Notes: generated by a model from the letters alone, not told the origin. A stretch of DNA of 64,000 nucleotides from Sphingomonas aurea (GCF_030678875.1 NZ_JAUUDS010000002.1:310001-374000); one strand, 5' to 3'; positions 18,909 through 28,126 are shown, counted from the first letter of the stretch. A program made the numbers and translations.

Positions 18909-21161
18909 TTACGCGTTTTCTTCGATCGCTTCCAGATTGGCGTTTAGAAGCCATCTGAAGCCCGACCTCTGGTAATCGGCCTGGCCCTCCCCGCCAAGGT
19001 CACGCGCAAGACCCTTCATCAGTCGTGAGCCGAAGCCCGAGCGCTCTGGAACCGTCACCGGCGGACCGCCGGTTTCGATCCACCTAAACTCAAGCGCCCG
19101 TGCGCCTGCCTCCACCGTTGTGCGCCACTGGACCGCAACAGCACCCCACTCGGTGGACAGCGCGCCATACTTCATTGCGTTGGTCGTGAGCTCATGAAGA
19201 GCCATCGAAAAAGCGAGTGCGGCTTTCGCTTTCAACCGTACCTCAGGCCCTTCAGCGGAGACCCGGCTTGTCGCCCTACCGTCTACCTGCGTTGCGCCCT
19301 CGACGACGGATCGGAGAGGCGCTGCCATCCAGCTGGTTTGCGTCAGCAGGTCGTGCGCTCGCCCGAGAGCACCAAGGCGCTCGCCAATGGCGTCGCGCGC
19401 CTGCTCCGGCGTGTCAGCACGGCGGAGTGACTGACTGACGATGGATTGTACCACCGCCAGCGTGTTCTTGATGCGGTGGTTCAGCTCCTTCGCGAGCAAG
19501 GCACTCTGCTCTTCTGCTGCCTTCTGCGGCGTAATGTCTCGGATGGTGCCTACCAGTCGTGCCGGTCCACCTCCATCGCCAACGATCCTGCCGCGGACGT
19601 GAACCCAATGCTGTCCGCCTTTACGATCGAGAACGCGGTACTGCATGTCGAGGCTTTCGGTGGCGCAACCGAGTGCTGCGCTGATCTCGGCCTGAACCCG
19701 GTCGCGGTCACCCGCATGGACGCGGTCTAGGAAGCTGTCGAAGCCGACGTCCTCGTCCGCATCGTGGCCGAGGAGCACACGCGTGCGGCTGTCCCACTGC
19801 TGGTCACTGAGATCGAGCGCGGTCTGCCAGATACCCATGTCGGCAGCATCGAGTGCCAGCCGGGTGCCCGCCTCGCTCGCCCGCAGCGCATCTTCCATGG
19901 CACGCCGCTCGGTGATCTCGACGGCTACGCCCGGGAAGTGCGTAGGCTTGCCCTCGTCGTCGCAGAAGACCCGCCCACGGGTGGCAACCCACGACACGCG
20001 CCCGTCCGGGCGTTGCAGCCGATAATCCTCGGCGAACTCGCCGCAGGTGGCGACCGTCTCCGCGATCCTTGCCCCGACCCAATCCCGGTCGTCAGGATGA
20101 ATGCCGGCCACGAAGGTGGCAAGCGGGAGGCCCTCGGCAGCCTGCTCAGGTGGCACCGAGTAGAACTCGGCGAAGTGCGGATCGGCGTAGACCTTATCCG
20201 CGGCAATGTCCCAATCCCACGAGCCAAGGAAGCCTGCGGCACCGAGCGCCAGCTGGAACCGCGTCTCGCTCGCTTCCAGCTTCATCTGGGTCAGGTGCTG
20301 CTCGGTGCGGTCGCGCAGCACCTTCACATAGCCCTCGTGGTTGCCGTGCTCGTCGCGGAGCACCGTCATCTCGCCCTGTGCCCAGAAGCGCTCGCCGGAC
20401 TTGCGCAGGTGCCAGCGTTCGTCGTTGCCGCGGCCGCATGCGACCGCCGCGTCCATCTCCACCTGGAGCCGATCGCCCGCCACGTCCTCCGGCGTGAAGA
20501 AGCGCTCGGCGGTTTCCCCCACCATCTCCTCCTCGGTCCAGCCGAGGATGCGCCGAGCGCCCTCATTCCAGCGGGTCACGCGACCCTCAATGTCGGTGGC
20601 GATGATCGCGTAGTCAATTGCGCTGTCGAGGACCTGACGGTTGCGCCGCTCGTCGCTGGCGCGTGCCAGTTCGGCGCGGACACGCGTCGTGGTCTCTATC
20701 GCTGTGACGAAGATACCGCAAACCTCGCCGATGTCATTCCAGAGTGGGCTGTGGCTGTGAGTGAACCACGCGGCCTGCGGAGTGCCGTCCCGGTCAGGGG
20801 TATACAGCGCATCCTCGGTATAGAAGCTCTCGCCGGCCAACACGCGGGCAAAAAATGGGGTGAGCTGGTCCCACATCTCGGACCACCATGCCTGCGCGGG
20901 TTGGCCCAGATGTCCCGGGTGCTTGCGCCCGAGTATGGCTGCGTAGCCGTCGTTGTAAAAGGTGAAGAGCTCGTCGCCCCAGTGCACCATGGATGGAAAG
21001 CGCGAGGTGAGCGCTGTCTGGATCGCCGTCTTCAATTCGGGGGGCCAGCCCACCGGATCGCCGAGCGGATGCGTTGACCAGTCGATGTCGCGTAGGATGG
21101 CGGCGCACTCGCCACCGCTCGGCGGAAAAGGGCTGGACGAGTGAGCCGGATTGGAGAGCAT
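18909..21161 (-). CDS. Multi-PAS HWE-family sensor histidine kinase
   Basis: 750 residues, no membrane helices. A divergent N-terminal sensory domain (about 1-160, with WSTHPLGDPVGWP) is followed by three PAS domains (about 175-290, 300-420, 430-550). The HWE kinase core has the phospho-acceptor His562 in LLAKELNHRIKNTLAVV, HELTTNAMKYGALS, and the family Trp-x-Glu in FRWIETGGPP, with GFGSRLMKGLARDL near the end. HWE kinases are typical of alphaproteobacteria and include light or redox sensors and general stress inputs; no LOV-type Cys motif is obvious. It is followed by a single-domain receiver, its likely partner. Confidence 0.92.
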   Translation of the reverse strand: MLSNPAHSSSPFPPSGGECAAILRDIDWSTHPLGDPVGWPPELKTAIQTALTSRFPSMVHWGDELFTFYNDGYAAILGRKHPGHLGQPAQAWWSEMWDQLTPFFARVLAGESFYTEDALYTPDRDGTPQAAWFTHSHSPLWNDIGEVCGIFVTAIETTTRVRAELARASDERRNRQVLDSAIDYAIIATDIEGRVTRWNEGARRILGWTEEEMVGETAERFFTPEDVAGDRLQVEMDAAVACGRGNDERWHLRKSGERFWAQGEMTVLRDEHGNHEGYVKVLRDRTEQHLTQMKLEASETRFQLALGAAGFLGSWDWDIAADKVYADPHFAEFYSVPPEQAAEGLPLATFVAGIHPDDRDWVGARIAETVATCGEFAEDYRLQRPDGRVSWVATRGRVFCDDEGKPTHFPGVAVEITERRAMEDALRASEAGTRLALDAADMGIWQTALDLSDQQWDSRTRVLLGHDADEDVGFDSFLDRVHAGDRDRVQAEISAALGCATESLDMQYRVLDRKGGQHWVHVRGRIVGDGGGPARLVGTIRDITPQKAAEEQSALLAKELNHRIKNTLAVVQSIVSQSLRRADTPEQARDAIGERLGALGRAHDLLTQTSWMAAPLRSVVEGATQVDGRATSRVSAEGPEVRLKAKAALAFSMALHELTTNAMKYGALSTEWGAVAVQWRTTVEAGARALEFRWIETGGPPVTVPERSGFGSRLMKGLARDLGGEGQADYQRSGFRWLLNANLEAIEENA

Positions 21162-21318
21162 AGAGGTTTGGTTCCGAGACTGCCTGGCAGAGCGTTCTTG
21201 CGAACTATCGGCGGGCCGCCCCTACCGCGATCCAAGTAGCTGCATCCTCATCCGATTTCCAGCGGGTGGTTGCCCATCCCGCAGCAGCGGCGGAGCTCGG
21301 CACCTGCCGTCTTGGGTG

Positions 21319-22160
21319 GGTGCTGTCAGTCTAAAGCGAACCGCTCTCCACACGATGCACCTTGGTCTTTGAGGGCAGCAGCCTAGCTCGCGAGGATCTG
21401 CCACTCTGCCAGGGCGGCAGAGCGTCGTTCCTTGTAGGTCTTGCGATCAGTAAGGTGGCGCTCCAGGCTGAAGTGGTTGTGGATGTTGGCGTGGACAGAG
21501 GCGAACTTTTGTAGCGTCTTCATCTGCCTGAACCTCAGCATCGCCCGCTCTCGTCGTCGGAACGGCAGGTGGCTGTTCTCCACCCGGTTGTTGGCCCAGC
21601 GGCCTACCTCCTGCTTCTCGGCATTGCCAAGCTCATTCATCGCTGCACGATAGGAGCGAAGGCCATCGGTGGTGACTGCCTCAGGGCTGCCATGCCGCTT
21701 CAGTGCCTTCTTCATGAAGGTGAGCGCCGCTGCCTTATCTCGGCTTTTCGTGACGTAGCTCTCCAGCACCTCGCCCTCCTGATCGACCGCTCGCCACAGG
21801 TAGACCATCTCGCCGCTTAGCTTCACGTACATTTCGTCCAGGTGCCAGCGCCAGTGCCGGAAGCCACGCATGCGGCTCACGCGCTGGCGGCGGATGTCGC
21901 CGGCAAACATCGGACCGAACCTGTTCCACCAAAGCCGCACCGTTTCATGGCAGATGTCGATCCCTCGCTCGAACAGCAGGTCCTCTACGTTGCGTAGGCT
22001 GAGTGGGAAGCGCACGTACATCAGCACCACCAGCCGAATCACCTCAGGCGAGGAGTTGAAGTAGCGAAACGGCGAAGCTGGCTTGCGCGGGCGGGGCATG
22101 CCCCCGCCCTACCCCACCATCATCCAATTACCAGCTGGTGCATTTGGTTTGACGGAGCCC
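21319..22160 (-). mobile_element. IS6-family insertion sequence, copy A (intact)
   Basis: An element of about 840 bp. The left end reads GGTGCTGTCAGTCTAAA; the right end, read inward, is GGCTCCGTCAAACCAAA, an imperfect terminal inverted repeat. It contains an intact 238-codon transposase. Related ends occur at 27279-27644. No target duplication is visible. The right end is followed by a second copy of its last 57 bases. Confidence 0.8.
21383..22099 (-). CDS. IS6 family transposase
   Basis: 238 residues, full length for IS6 transposases. The N-terminus has the helix-turn-helix region SLRNVEDLLFERGIDICHETVRLWW. The DDE catalytic residues lie in WHLDEMYVKL, TTDGLRSYRAAM and VENSHLPFRRRERAM. IS6 elements move by replicative cointegrate or translocatable-unit pathways and often flank cargo genes. 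This copy shows no disruption. A frameshifted relative lies at 25260-25980 and a truncated one at 27305-27583, in the same orientation. Confidence 0.93.
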   Translation of the reverse strand: MPRPRKPASPFRYFNSSPEVIRLVVLMYVRFPLSLRNVEDLLFERGIDICHETVRLWWNRFGPMFAGDIRRQRVSRMRGFRHWRWHLDEMYVKLSGEMVYLWRAVDQEGEVLESYVTKSRDKAAALTFMKKALKRHGSPEAVTTDGLRSYRAAMNELGNAEKQEVGRWANNRVENSHLPFRRRERAMLRFRQMKTLQKFASVHANIHNHFSLERHLTDRKTYKERRSAALAEWQILAS

Positions 22161-22219
22161 CCCCGCCCTATCCCACCATCACCCAATTACCAGCTGGTGC
22201 ATTTGGTTTGACGGAGCCC
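22104..22219. repeat. Tandem duplication of the IS6 right end
   Basis: The 57 bases 22104-22160 (from CCGCCCTACCCCACC to GACGGAGCCC) are repeated at 22163-22219 with two mismatches, period 59. Both copies include ATTACCAGCTGGTGCATTTG. The inner copy is the end of IS copy A; the outer is an orphan terminus. Confidence 0.85.
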
Positions 22220-22362
22220 GCCCTTCGGCTCCGGTCTGCAATCGCAAGCGTTGTCGCCATTATGCAACAGCTGTTACCGAAACATCTGCTGGATGACTTT
22301 AACATGTTGCCACGCACCCAAAATCCCGGAGGTTGCAACTTAGGGCTAGCAGGGGGAAAACC

Positions 22363-25098
22363 ATGTTGAAGTCGTTCACGGCAGTGCTTGCGGTATCCGC
22401 TTCGTCGCTCGTGATGGCGAGCGCCGCCATCGCGCAATCAACCGCGACGCCGCCGACCATCGACCAGACGGACAGCACCGAACCTACCGCGATCGACCCG
22501 CAGTCCGAGATCGTAGTGACCGGTACCCGCGCGTCTAATCGTACCGTCGCTCAATCGAATGTGCCGATCGACGTCATCTCTTCCGAAGCGTTGACCAATG
22601 CGACAGGCACGGGCGACACGAACAAGATCCTGAACCAGCTTGTTCCATCGTTTAACTTCCCCCAGCCCTCAATCGCCGACGGTTCAGATGTGATCCGCCC
22701 CGCGACGCTTCGCGGACTGTCGCCAGATCAGACGCTGGTACTGGTCAATGGCAAGCGCCGGCATGTCTCGTCGCTCCTCAACATCAACGGTACGGTCGGG
22801 CGCGGTTCGGCGGCGGTCGATCTTAACACGATCCCGGCCCTCGCGATTGAGCGGATCGAGGTGCTACGGGACGGCGCCTCGTCGCAATACGGTTCGGACG
22901 CGATTGCCGGCGTCATCAACGTCCAGCTAAAGAGGGGCGTCAACACCGGCCGGGCGCAGGTCAGCTACGGCAAGTACGTGACGCACATGGCAGGCGTACC
23001 AGAACTGCTCGGTCTGCAAACGTCGGGCGGCCAGCCGTTCTTCGATCCCAACGATGCCGTCGCCGCGGTCAACGGTCAGGCGGCCGCAGGCTCGCGCTAT
23101 CTCGCCGGCAACTATGGCGGCGATGCAAAGCGCAACGATGGTGATACATGGGTTTTGGGCGCAAATATCGGCATTCCGATCGGCCCGGGCTATCTGAACG
23201 TGACGGGCGAGTACCGCGACCGCGACGCGGTGAACCGCGCAGGTTACGACACTCGCCCCAATTACCTCCGCCCGAGCACGACGACCTTCGACGCGCGCGA
23301 ACTCACCTTCAACCGTCTCAATTTTCAGCTCGGCGACCCGAAGACCGAGGACTACAACGTCTTCGTCAACGCCGGCATGCCGCTAGGCAATTCCGGCTTC
23401 GAGTTCTACTCGTTTGGCAGCTACGCGCATCGTGACGGGCTGTCGGCGGCGAATTACCGCCAGGCATCCAATGCCGCCAATCGTGACTATTCCGCCGTCC
23501 CTGCGAACGTCGCGCTGACGAACGCTAATTTCGTGGCGATCTATGCGGACGGTTTTCTGCCGCTGATCCAGTCGGATTACGACGATTATTCCATCGCAGC
23601 CGGCGTGAAGGGCGACCTTGGTCCGTGGTCCGTCGACCTGTCCGGCGTCTACGGCCACAACGAGATAGACTACCGCACTCTCAACAGCATCAACACCTCC
23701 TTTGGATCGGCGGGACCACGCAACGTCGATGCGGGCGGCATCCGCTTCGGCCAGTTCACCGCCAACCTGGATGTCACGCGCGAGTTCGACCTGGGATTTG
23801 TCAAGCCGCTAACCTTCGCTGTCGGTGCTGAGTACCGACACGAGAACTTTAAAGAGCGTGCCGGCCAGGTCGAGTCCTACGCTGCCGGTCCGTTCGCCTC
23901 ACGCGGAGCGGCGATCGGCCAGCAGGGTTTCCCCGGCATCCCCGCGGCCGCCGCGACTGACAACAGCCGCGACAGCTATGCCGGGTACATCGAATTCGAT
24001 ACCGATCTATTTGCTGGACTGACTGCCACCGCAGCCGGGCGCTACGAGCATTACAGCGACTTCGGCGACACGCTGAACGGCAAGCTCGCGCTGCGTTACG
24101 AGTTCGCGCCTGCGCTGGCGGTCCGCGGCTCGATCTCCAACGGCTTCAGAGCCCCCTCGCTGCACCAACAATATTTCACCACCACCTCGACCAATTTCGT
24201 AGCGGGCGTTCCGGTCGACATCGTAACGGCGCAGGTCTCGAGCCCCATCGCCCGCGCACTTGGCTCTCAGCCGCTTGATCCGGAGAAGTCGATCAATCTT
24301 TCGGCCGGCATCACTTCGAACCCGTTCCGTGGATTCAACCTGACCGCCGATTACTATCACATCAAGATTAATGACCGCATCGTTCTGACCGAGAATCTGG
24401 GGTCGTCGGGCAACGCGGTGACGGACGCTGCGGCGCGGGCGGCGCTCAACGCTAACGGCTTCAGTTCGGTCGGCGCCGCGCGCTTCTTCATCAACGGGCT
24501 GGACACGACCACGCAGGGCGTCGATGTGGTCGGCACCTATCGCTTGCGCCTCGGCGATCTGGGCAGTTGGTCACTGTCGGCCGCCTACAACTACACGCAA
24601 AACAAAATTGACAAGCGCCTGAATAACTTAGGGCCGCTCGCGTCGAACCCTAACATCATCCTGTTCGGCCGGGTGGAAGGCATTCGGTTCGAGAAGGGAC
24701 AGCCCCGCGATAAGGTGGTGCTGTCAGCCGACGGCGATCTCGGCGTGTTCGGGGTCACTGCGCGCTCCACGCGCTATGGCCGCGTCATCGCTCCCACTGC
24801 GACCTCGCTCACGGGCACCACCCTCGGTCTGAGCGATTATGGACCCGACGACGTATTTCTCCGGCCGAAGTGGATCACCGATCTGGAAGCCCGCTACACT
24901 TTCAAGGAGCACATGACCTTCGCGATCGGTGCGAACAACCTGTTTGACGTCTATCCGACGCGCTTGCCCTTCGGCCCACGCGCTGCCTCTGTCGGCGGCC
25001 AAAATCCAGCAAACCAGATCTATATACCTTACAGCGGCTTCTCGCCTTTCGGATTTAACGGGCGCTTCATCTACGGGCGGGTCACTGCTCAGTTCTAA
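22363..25098 (+). CDS. TonB-dependent outer-membrane receptor
   Basis: 911 residues with a signal peptide (residues 1-25, ending AAIAQ), a TonB-box-like segment (IVVTGTR), and a plug domain with IRPATLRGLSPDQTLVLVNG, IERIEVLRDGASSQYG and AIAGVINVQLK. A 22-strand barrel follows, with YRPE-like repeats, ending in RFIYGRVTAQF with the C-terminal Phe needed for outer-membrane assembly. It imports a large substrate using TonB energy; sphingomonads carry many of these for oligosaccharides, so the substrate is open. I chose the ATG 22363, six bases after AGGGGG. It is bracketed by two same-orientation IS6 copies. Confidence 0.92.
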   Translation: MLKSFTAVLAVSASSLVMASAAIAQSTATPPTIDQTDSTEPTAIDPQSEIVVTGTRASNRTVAQSNVPIDVISSEALTNATGTGDTNKILNQLVPSFNFPQPSIADGSDVIRPATLRGLSPDQTLVLVNGKRRHVSSLLNINGTVGRGSAAVDLNTIPALAIERIEVLRDGASSQYGSDAIAGVINVQLKRGVNTGRAQVSYGKYVTHMAGVPELLGLQTSGGQPFFDPNDAVAAVNGQAAAGSRYLAGNYGGDAKRNDGDTWVLGANIGIPIGPGYLNVTGEYRDRDAVNRAGYDTRPNYLRPSTTTFDARELTFNRLNFQLGDPKTEDYNVFVNAGMPLGNSGFEFYSFGSYAHRDGLSAANYRQASNAANRDYSAVPANVALTNANFVAIYADGFLPLIQSDYDDYSIAAGVKGDLGPWSVDLSGVYGHNEIDYRTLNSINTSFGSAGPRNVDAGGIRFGQFTANLDVTREFDLGFVKPLTFAVGAEYRHENFKERAGQVESYAAGPFASRGAAIGQQGFPGIPAAAATDNSRDSYAGYIEFDTDLFAGLTATAAGRYEHYSDFGDTLNGKLALRYEFAPALAVRGSISNGFRAPSLHQQYFTTTSTNFVAGVPVDIVTAQVSSPIARALGSQPLDPEKSINLSAGITSNPFRGFNLTADYYHIKINDRIVLTENLGSSGNAVTDAAARAALNANGFSSVGAARFFINGLDTTTQGVDVVGTYRLRLGDLGSWSLSAAYNYTQNKIDKRLNNLGPLASNPNIILFGRVEGIRFEKGQPRDKVVLSADGDLGVFGVTARSTRYGRVIAPTATSLTGTTLGLSDYGPDDVFLRPKWITDLEARYTFKEHMTFAIGANNLFDVYPTRLPFGPRAASVGGQNPANQIYIPYSGFSPFGFNGRFIYGRVTAQF

Positions 25099-25197
25099 AG
25101 AATTTATGATCGGATCAGAAATATCACGGAGCAGGCACGTATTTGCGCCGGAAATTTCGAGATGTGCTCGCGCTTTGAATGATTTAAAGTGTGTGGC

Positions 25198-25985
25198 GGC
25201 CCTGTCGGCAACGCGGACCGCTTTCCACACAATGCACCCTGGTCTTTATGGCTAGCAGCCTAGCTCGAGAGGATCTGCCACTCCGCCAGGGCAGCAGAGC
25301 GTCGTTCCTTGTAGGTCTTGCGATCAGTGAGGTCGTGCTCCGGGCTGAACTGGTTGTGGATGTTGGCGTGGACGGAGCCGAACTTCTGTAGCGTCTTCAT
25401 CTGCGTGAACCGCAGCAACGCCCGCTCTCGTCGTCGGAATGGCAGGTGTGAGTTCTCCACCCGGTTGTTCGCCCAGAGGCCGATTTCCTGCTTGTCGGCA
25501 TTGCTGAGCTCGTTCATCGCGGCACGGTACCTGCGCAAACTATCGGTGGTGATTGCCTCAGGCGAGCCGTGCCGCTTCAGTGCCTTCTTCATGAAGGTGA
25601 GCGCGGCTGCCTTGTCCCGGGTCTTGGTGACGTAGCTCTCCAGCCTTCTCCCTCATGATCTACCGCTCGCCACAGGTAGACCACCTCGCCGTTCAGCTTC
25701 ACGTACATCTCGTCCAGGTGCCAGCGCCAGTGTCTGAACCCTCGCATGCGGCTTACCACTGCCGGCGGATATCGCCGGCGAACATCGGACCGAACCTGTT
25801 CCACCAGAGCCTCACCGTCTCATGGCAGATGTCGATCCCGCGCTCGAACAGCAGGTCCTCGACGTTGCGCAAGCTGCGCGAAAAGCGCACGTACATCAGG
25901 GCCACCAGCCGGATCACCTCGGGTGACGAGATAAACTGGCGGAACGGGCTAGGCCGGAGCGCTCGTGATCTGCGGAGCATTCCGG
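25198..25985 (-). mobile_element. IS6-family insertion sequence, copy B (degenerate)
   Basis: The left end GGCCCTGTCGGCAA is close to the canonical IS6 terminus. The transposase is broken by two frameshifts. The right boundary is uncertain because the sequence diverges from copy A beyond the transposase start. Same orientation as copies A and C. Confidence 0.65.
25260..25980 (-). pseudogene. IS6 family transposase, two frameshifts
   Basis: Three consecutive fragments together cover a full transposase: an N-terminal part (25753-25980, ending GDIRRQW), a middle part (to about 25645) with WHLDEMYVKLNGEVVYLW, and a C-terminal part with TTDSLRRYRAAM and VENSHLPFRRRERAL. Compared base by base with copy A, one base is missing near 25755 and one near 25640. 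The first Met is followed by LRRSRALRPSPFRQF rather than copy A's PRPRKPASPFRYF, so this is a related element and not a recent duplicate. It should be inactive unless helped in trans. Confidence 0.88.
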
Positions 25986-26094
25986 GCCAGTATCAGCCTC
26001 TACCCCGCATGCCACGTCGGCTTTACAGTATCCCAGCAGTTGCATTTGTCAGTCGGAGCCATCCAAGGTTTGAGCATAATCGAACAGATACCAT

Positions 26095-26111
26095 GTACCG
26101 ATATGGTACAG
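26095..26111. promoter_or_regulatory. Candidate operator palindrome upstream of the PEP-CTERM gene
   Basis: TGTACC and GGTACA form a perfect 6-bp inverted repeat around GATAT, about 115 bases before the start at 26227. The symmetry suggests a dimeric regulator; none is identified. Confidence 0.4.
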
Positions 26112-26226
26112 GATCTTAGATTTCACTATGAACAGGAGGTTAATCACCCCTATGAAAATTCTGCGCCTTTGATAGCACAAATCGGCCATGTCGGACTTGC
26201 CGGCCGGCTCTCAAAAGGGGGAAGCA

Positions 26227-26799
26227 ATGAAGAAGTTTGCATTGGCGGCTAGTGCCGCTCTCATCGCGCTGAGCGCAGCTACGCCGGCTATGGCTGCTCG
26301 CATGTTCACGCTGACTGCGACTGGCAGCAGCTTCAACATCGATGCCACGCTGACGACCACCGACAGCTCGGACAACGTCGGTTATAGCAACAACACCGGA
26401 TACCTGATCACTGGCATCACTGGAACGGTGAAGCCGGCCGGGAACGGCAACAATGTGCAGACCATCAATGGTCTGTCGGCGGTAGGCACCTACCCGGTTG
26501 ACGGTGTCGTTTCGAACGACAACATCCTGAAGACGACGGCACCGTATTTCGACCTCGCGGGTGTGAGCTTCACAACCGCACAGGGCGGCTCGCCGTTCAA
26601 CCTGTATTATGACGGCGGTTATCTTTTTATCCGCGGTCGAAATCAGAACAACACCGGCTCGTTCACCTCCGTGACCATTTCGGAAATTACTGCAGCCGTT
26701 CCTGAGCCTGCCACTTGGGCGATGATGCTCGTCGGGTTCGGTATGGTCGCCGGTGCCGCCCGCTACCGTCGTCGCAGCACCAAGGCAGCTTACGCCTGA
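26227..26799 (+). CDS. PEPxxWA-CTERM exported protein
   Basis: 190 residues. The signal peptide is MKKFALAASAALIALSAATP with cleavage after AMA. The mature part is Asn/Thr/Gly-rich beta-type sequence. The C-terminus has VPEPATWAMMLVGFGMVAG followed by a basic RYRRR tail, the PEPxxWA-CTERM sorting signal: motif, membrane helix, Arg cluster. Such proteins are processed by exosortase systems and displayed on the surface or in exopolysaccharide. No exosortase is in this window. A GGGGGAAG ribosome site precedes the ATG, a palindrome lies further upstream, and a strong terminator follows. It sits between IS copies B and C. Confidence 0.88.
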   Translation: MKKFALAASAALIALSAATPAMAARMFTLTATGSSFNIDATLTTTDSSDNVGYSNNTGYLITGITGTVKPAGNGNNVQTINGLSAVGTYPVDGVVSNDNILKTTAPYFDLAGVSFTTAQGGSPFNLYYDGGYLFIRGRNQNNTGSFTSVTISEITAAVPEPATWAMMLVGFGMVAGAARYRRRSTKAAYA

Positions 26800-26823
26800 T
26801 CCTCCGCGAGGATGACCAAGAGG

Positions 26824-26852
26824 AGGCCGTCGGAGCGATCCGGCGGCCTTTT
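26824..26852 (+). terminator. Rho-independent terminator
   Basis: GGCCGTCGGA pairs with TCCGGCGGCC (one mismatch) around a GCGA loop, followed by TTTT. It starts 25 bases after the PEP-CTERM stop. Confidence 0.8.
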
Positions 26853-26873
26853 CGGTTAGTTGGGAGGGCGAAG

Positions 26874-27128
26874 ATGTCACCTAGTGCGGAGATGGACGAG
26901 GCCAAAGCAATCTGGGCTGTCCTAGGGGAGCATGGATCATTGTGGCTCTCCAGTCATATAGAACGATTAAGCGAGATCGGCGCGACGGATCAAGCACAGC
27001 GCAGTATCGCCATTGGAAAATGCTTGACGCAGCTTCGCCGCCTTCAACCAGGAAGGTGCCGTCAAAGCAACGGCACACGGCCGATCGAAGGCGGATTTTT
27101 GCCCGTATGCTCGCTGCTTATTAAATAA
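26874..27128 (+). CDS. Small hypothetical protein (DUF6961-like)
   Basis: 84 residues from an ATG preceded by GGGAGGG. The core EAKAIWAVLGEHGSLWLSSHIERL and the later CLTQLRRLQ resemble small sphingomonad proteins of the DUF6961 type, where one helix with a catalytic-looking EHG is followed by an 'A-x-I-x-x-L' helix. The last 25 residues (after LRRLQPG) look less conserved and may be recombined sequence. Function unknown. It lies between a terminator and a truncated IS. Confidence 0.45.
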   Translation: MSPSAEMDEAKAIWAVLGEHGSLWLSSHIERLSEIGATDQAQRSIAIGKCLTQLRRLQPGRCRQSNGTRPIEGGFLPVCSLLIK

Positions 27129-27278
27129 ACGGCGGCCGAGCTCGCGAATACCAAGCAAGTTCGCAGCACCAGAAGCGAAAGCCATAACTTAGATGCTCGA
27201 GACTGTCAGCCATGCGCGGCTCCGGAGCCGGCAGATCCGTTTAGTTGACAGTTCCTCCACTCTGGTTGCCTTCTCAAT

Positions 27279-27644
27279 GGTGCTGTTAGTCTAACGCGAC
27301 CCGCTCACCACGATGCACGTCGGTCTTTGAGGACGCCATCCTGGAAGCCCCGCATGCAGCTCAACCGCGCTCGACGAATATCGCTCGCGAACATCGGGCC
27401 AAACCTGTTCCACCAGAGTCTCACCGTCTCATGGCAGATGTCGATCCCGCGCTCGAACAGCAGGTCCTCGACGTTCCGCAGGCTGAGTGGAAAGCGCACG
27501 TACATTAGCACCACAAGCCGGATCACCTCTGGCGAGGAGTTGAGGTAGCGGAACGGCGAGGCTGGCTTGCGCGGGCGTGGCATGCCCCCTCCCTAACCCA
27601 CCATCACCCGATTACCAGCCAGTGCATTTGGTTTGACGCAGTCC
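27279..27644 (-). mobile_element. IS6-family derivative, copy C (internally deleted)
   Basis: Left end GGTGCTGTTAGTCTAAC and right end (inward) GGACTGCGTCAAACCAAA match copy A, but only about 366 bp lie between them. The inner part joins the left-terminal 50 bp directly to the 5' part of the transposase, so roughly 480-530 bp are missing. Both ends kept with no working transposase is the structure of a MITE-like element. Confidence 0.75.
27305..27583 (-). pseudogene. IS6 transposase, N-terminal fragment
   Basis: The first 70 or so residues are almost identical to copy A (PRPRKPASPFRYLNSSPEV and GIDICHETVRLWW). After DIRRARLSCMRGF the frame runs into the left-end sequence of the element. All three DDE residues are missing, so it cannot catalyse transposition. 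Confidence 0.88.
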
Positions 27645-27709
27645 GGCGGCATGACAGGTAAGTCGAGCCGGGGGCCTCATCCGATCTTCCCCTATCGGTG
27701 TCGAACGGC

Positions 27710-28126
27710 ATGGCGGTTGACCTACGCCGTTATCGACAAGAAACTTGGCCAATGGGAACGAACGACTGGTCGCTGAACGTGGTCGGCGAGAGCTATCGCA
27801 ATCCGGATGGGTCTAGTCGCCAGACTGAGATAGCGCGTTGCAGGGCGGGAGAAGCCGTGACCCTGACCCGCGAGCCGGACAACCGTCACGACACCAACGC
27901 GGTGGCGGTGCACAGCGTTCGAGGTGTTCAGATCGGCTACGTCGCTGCTGAACATGCCCGCTGGATCGGCGGTAAGATCGACGACGGGCATCACGCGTTG
28001 GCGCTGATCGAGCGCATTCACGGCGGCACGAAGGGTAAGCCGAGCCGGGGTGTCCTCATCCGATTGAACCTGAAAGGTGAGCAGCCGGCAAAGCCCAGCT
28101 TCATGCGCCGCTTGTTCGGCAGCTAA
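27710..28126 (+). CDS. HIRAN domain protein
   Basis: About 138 residues forming one HIRAN domain: NVVGESYRNPDG, a basic patch CRAGEAVTLTREPDNRHD, NAVAVHS, QIGYVAAEHARWI and IERIHGGTKG. In Rad5/HLTF the HIRAN domain binds 3' single-stranded DNA ends at stalled forks; stand-alone bacterial versions are of unknown function and often lie near mobile elements. Here it lies directly beside IS copy C. The start could be GTG 27698, ATG 27710 or ATG 27752. Confidence 0.8.
   Translation: MAVDLRRYRQETWPMGTNDWSLNVVGESYRNPDGSSRQTEIARCRAGEAVTLTREPDNRHDTNAVAVHSVRGVQIGYVAAEHARWIGGKIDDGHHALALIERIHGGTKGKPSRGVLIRLNLKGEQPAKPSFMRRLFGS

Noticed and set aside
26128..26172. 14-codon leader-like frame with AGGAGG inside, before the PEP-CTERM gene
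   Set aside because: No stem-loop or codon run typical of attenuation follows; it overlaps the ribosome-site-like sequence by chance.
21311..27652. Target-site duplications of the IS6 copies
   Set aside because: The 8 bases flanking each end of copies A and C do not match each other.
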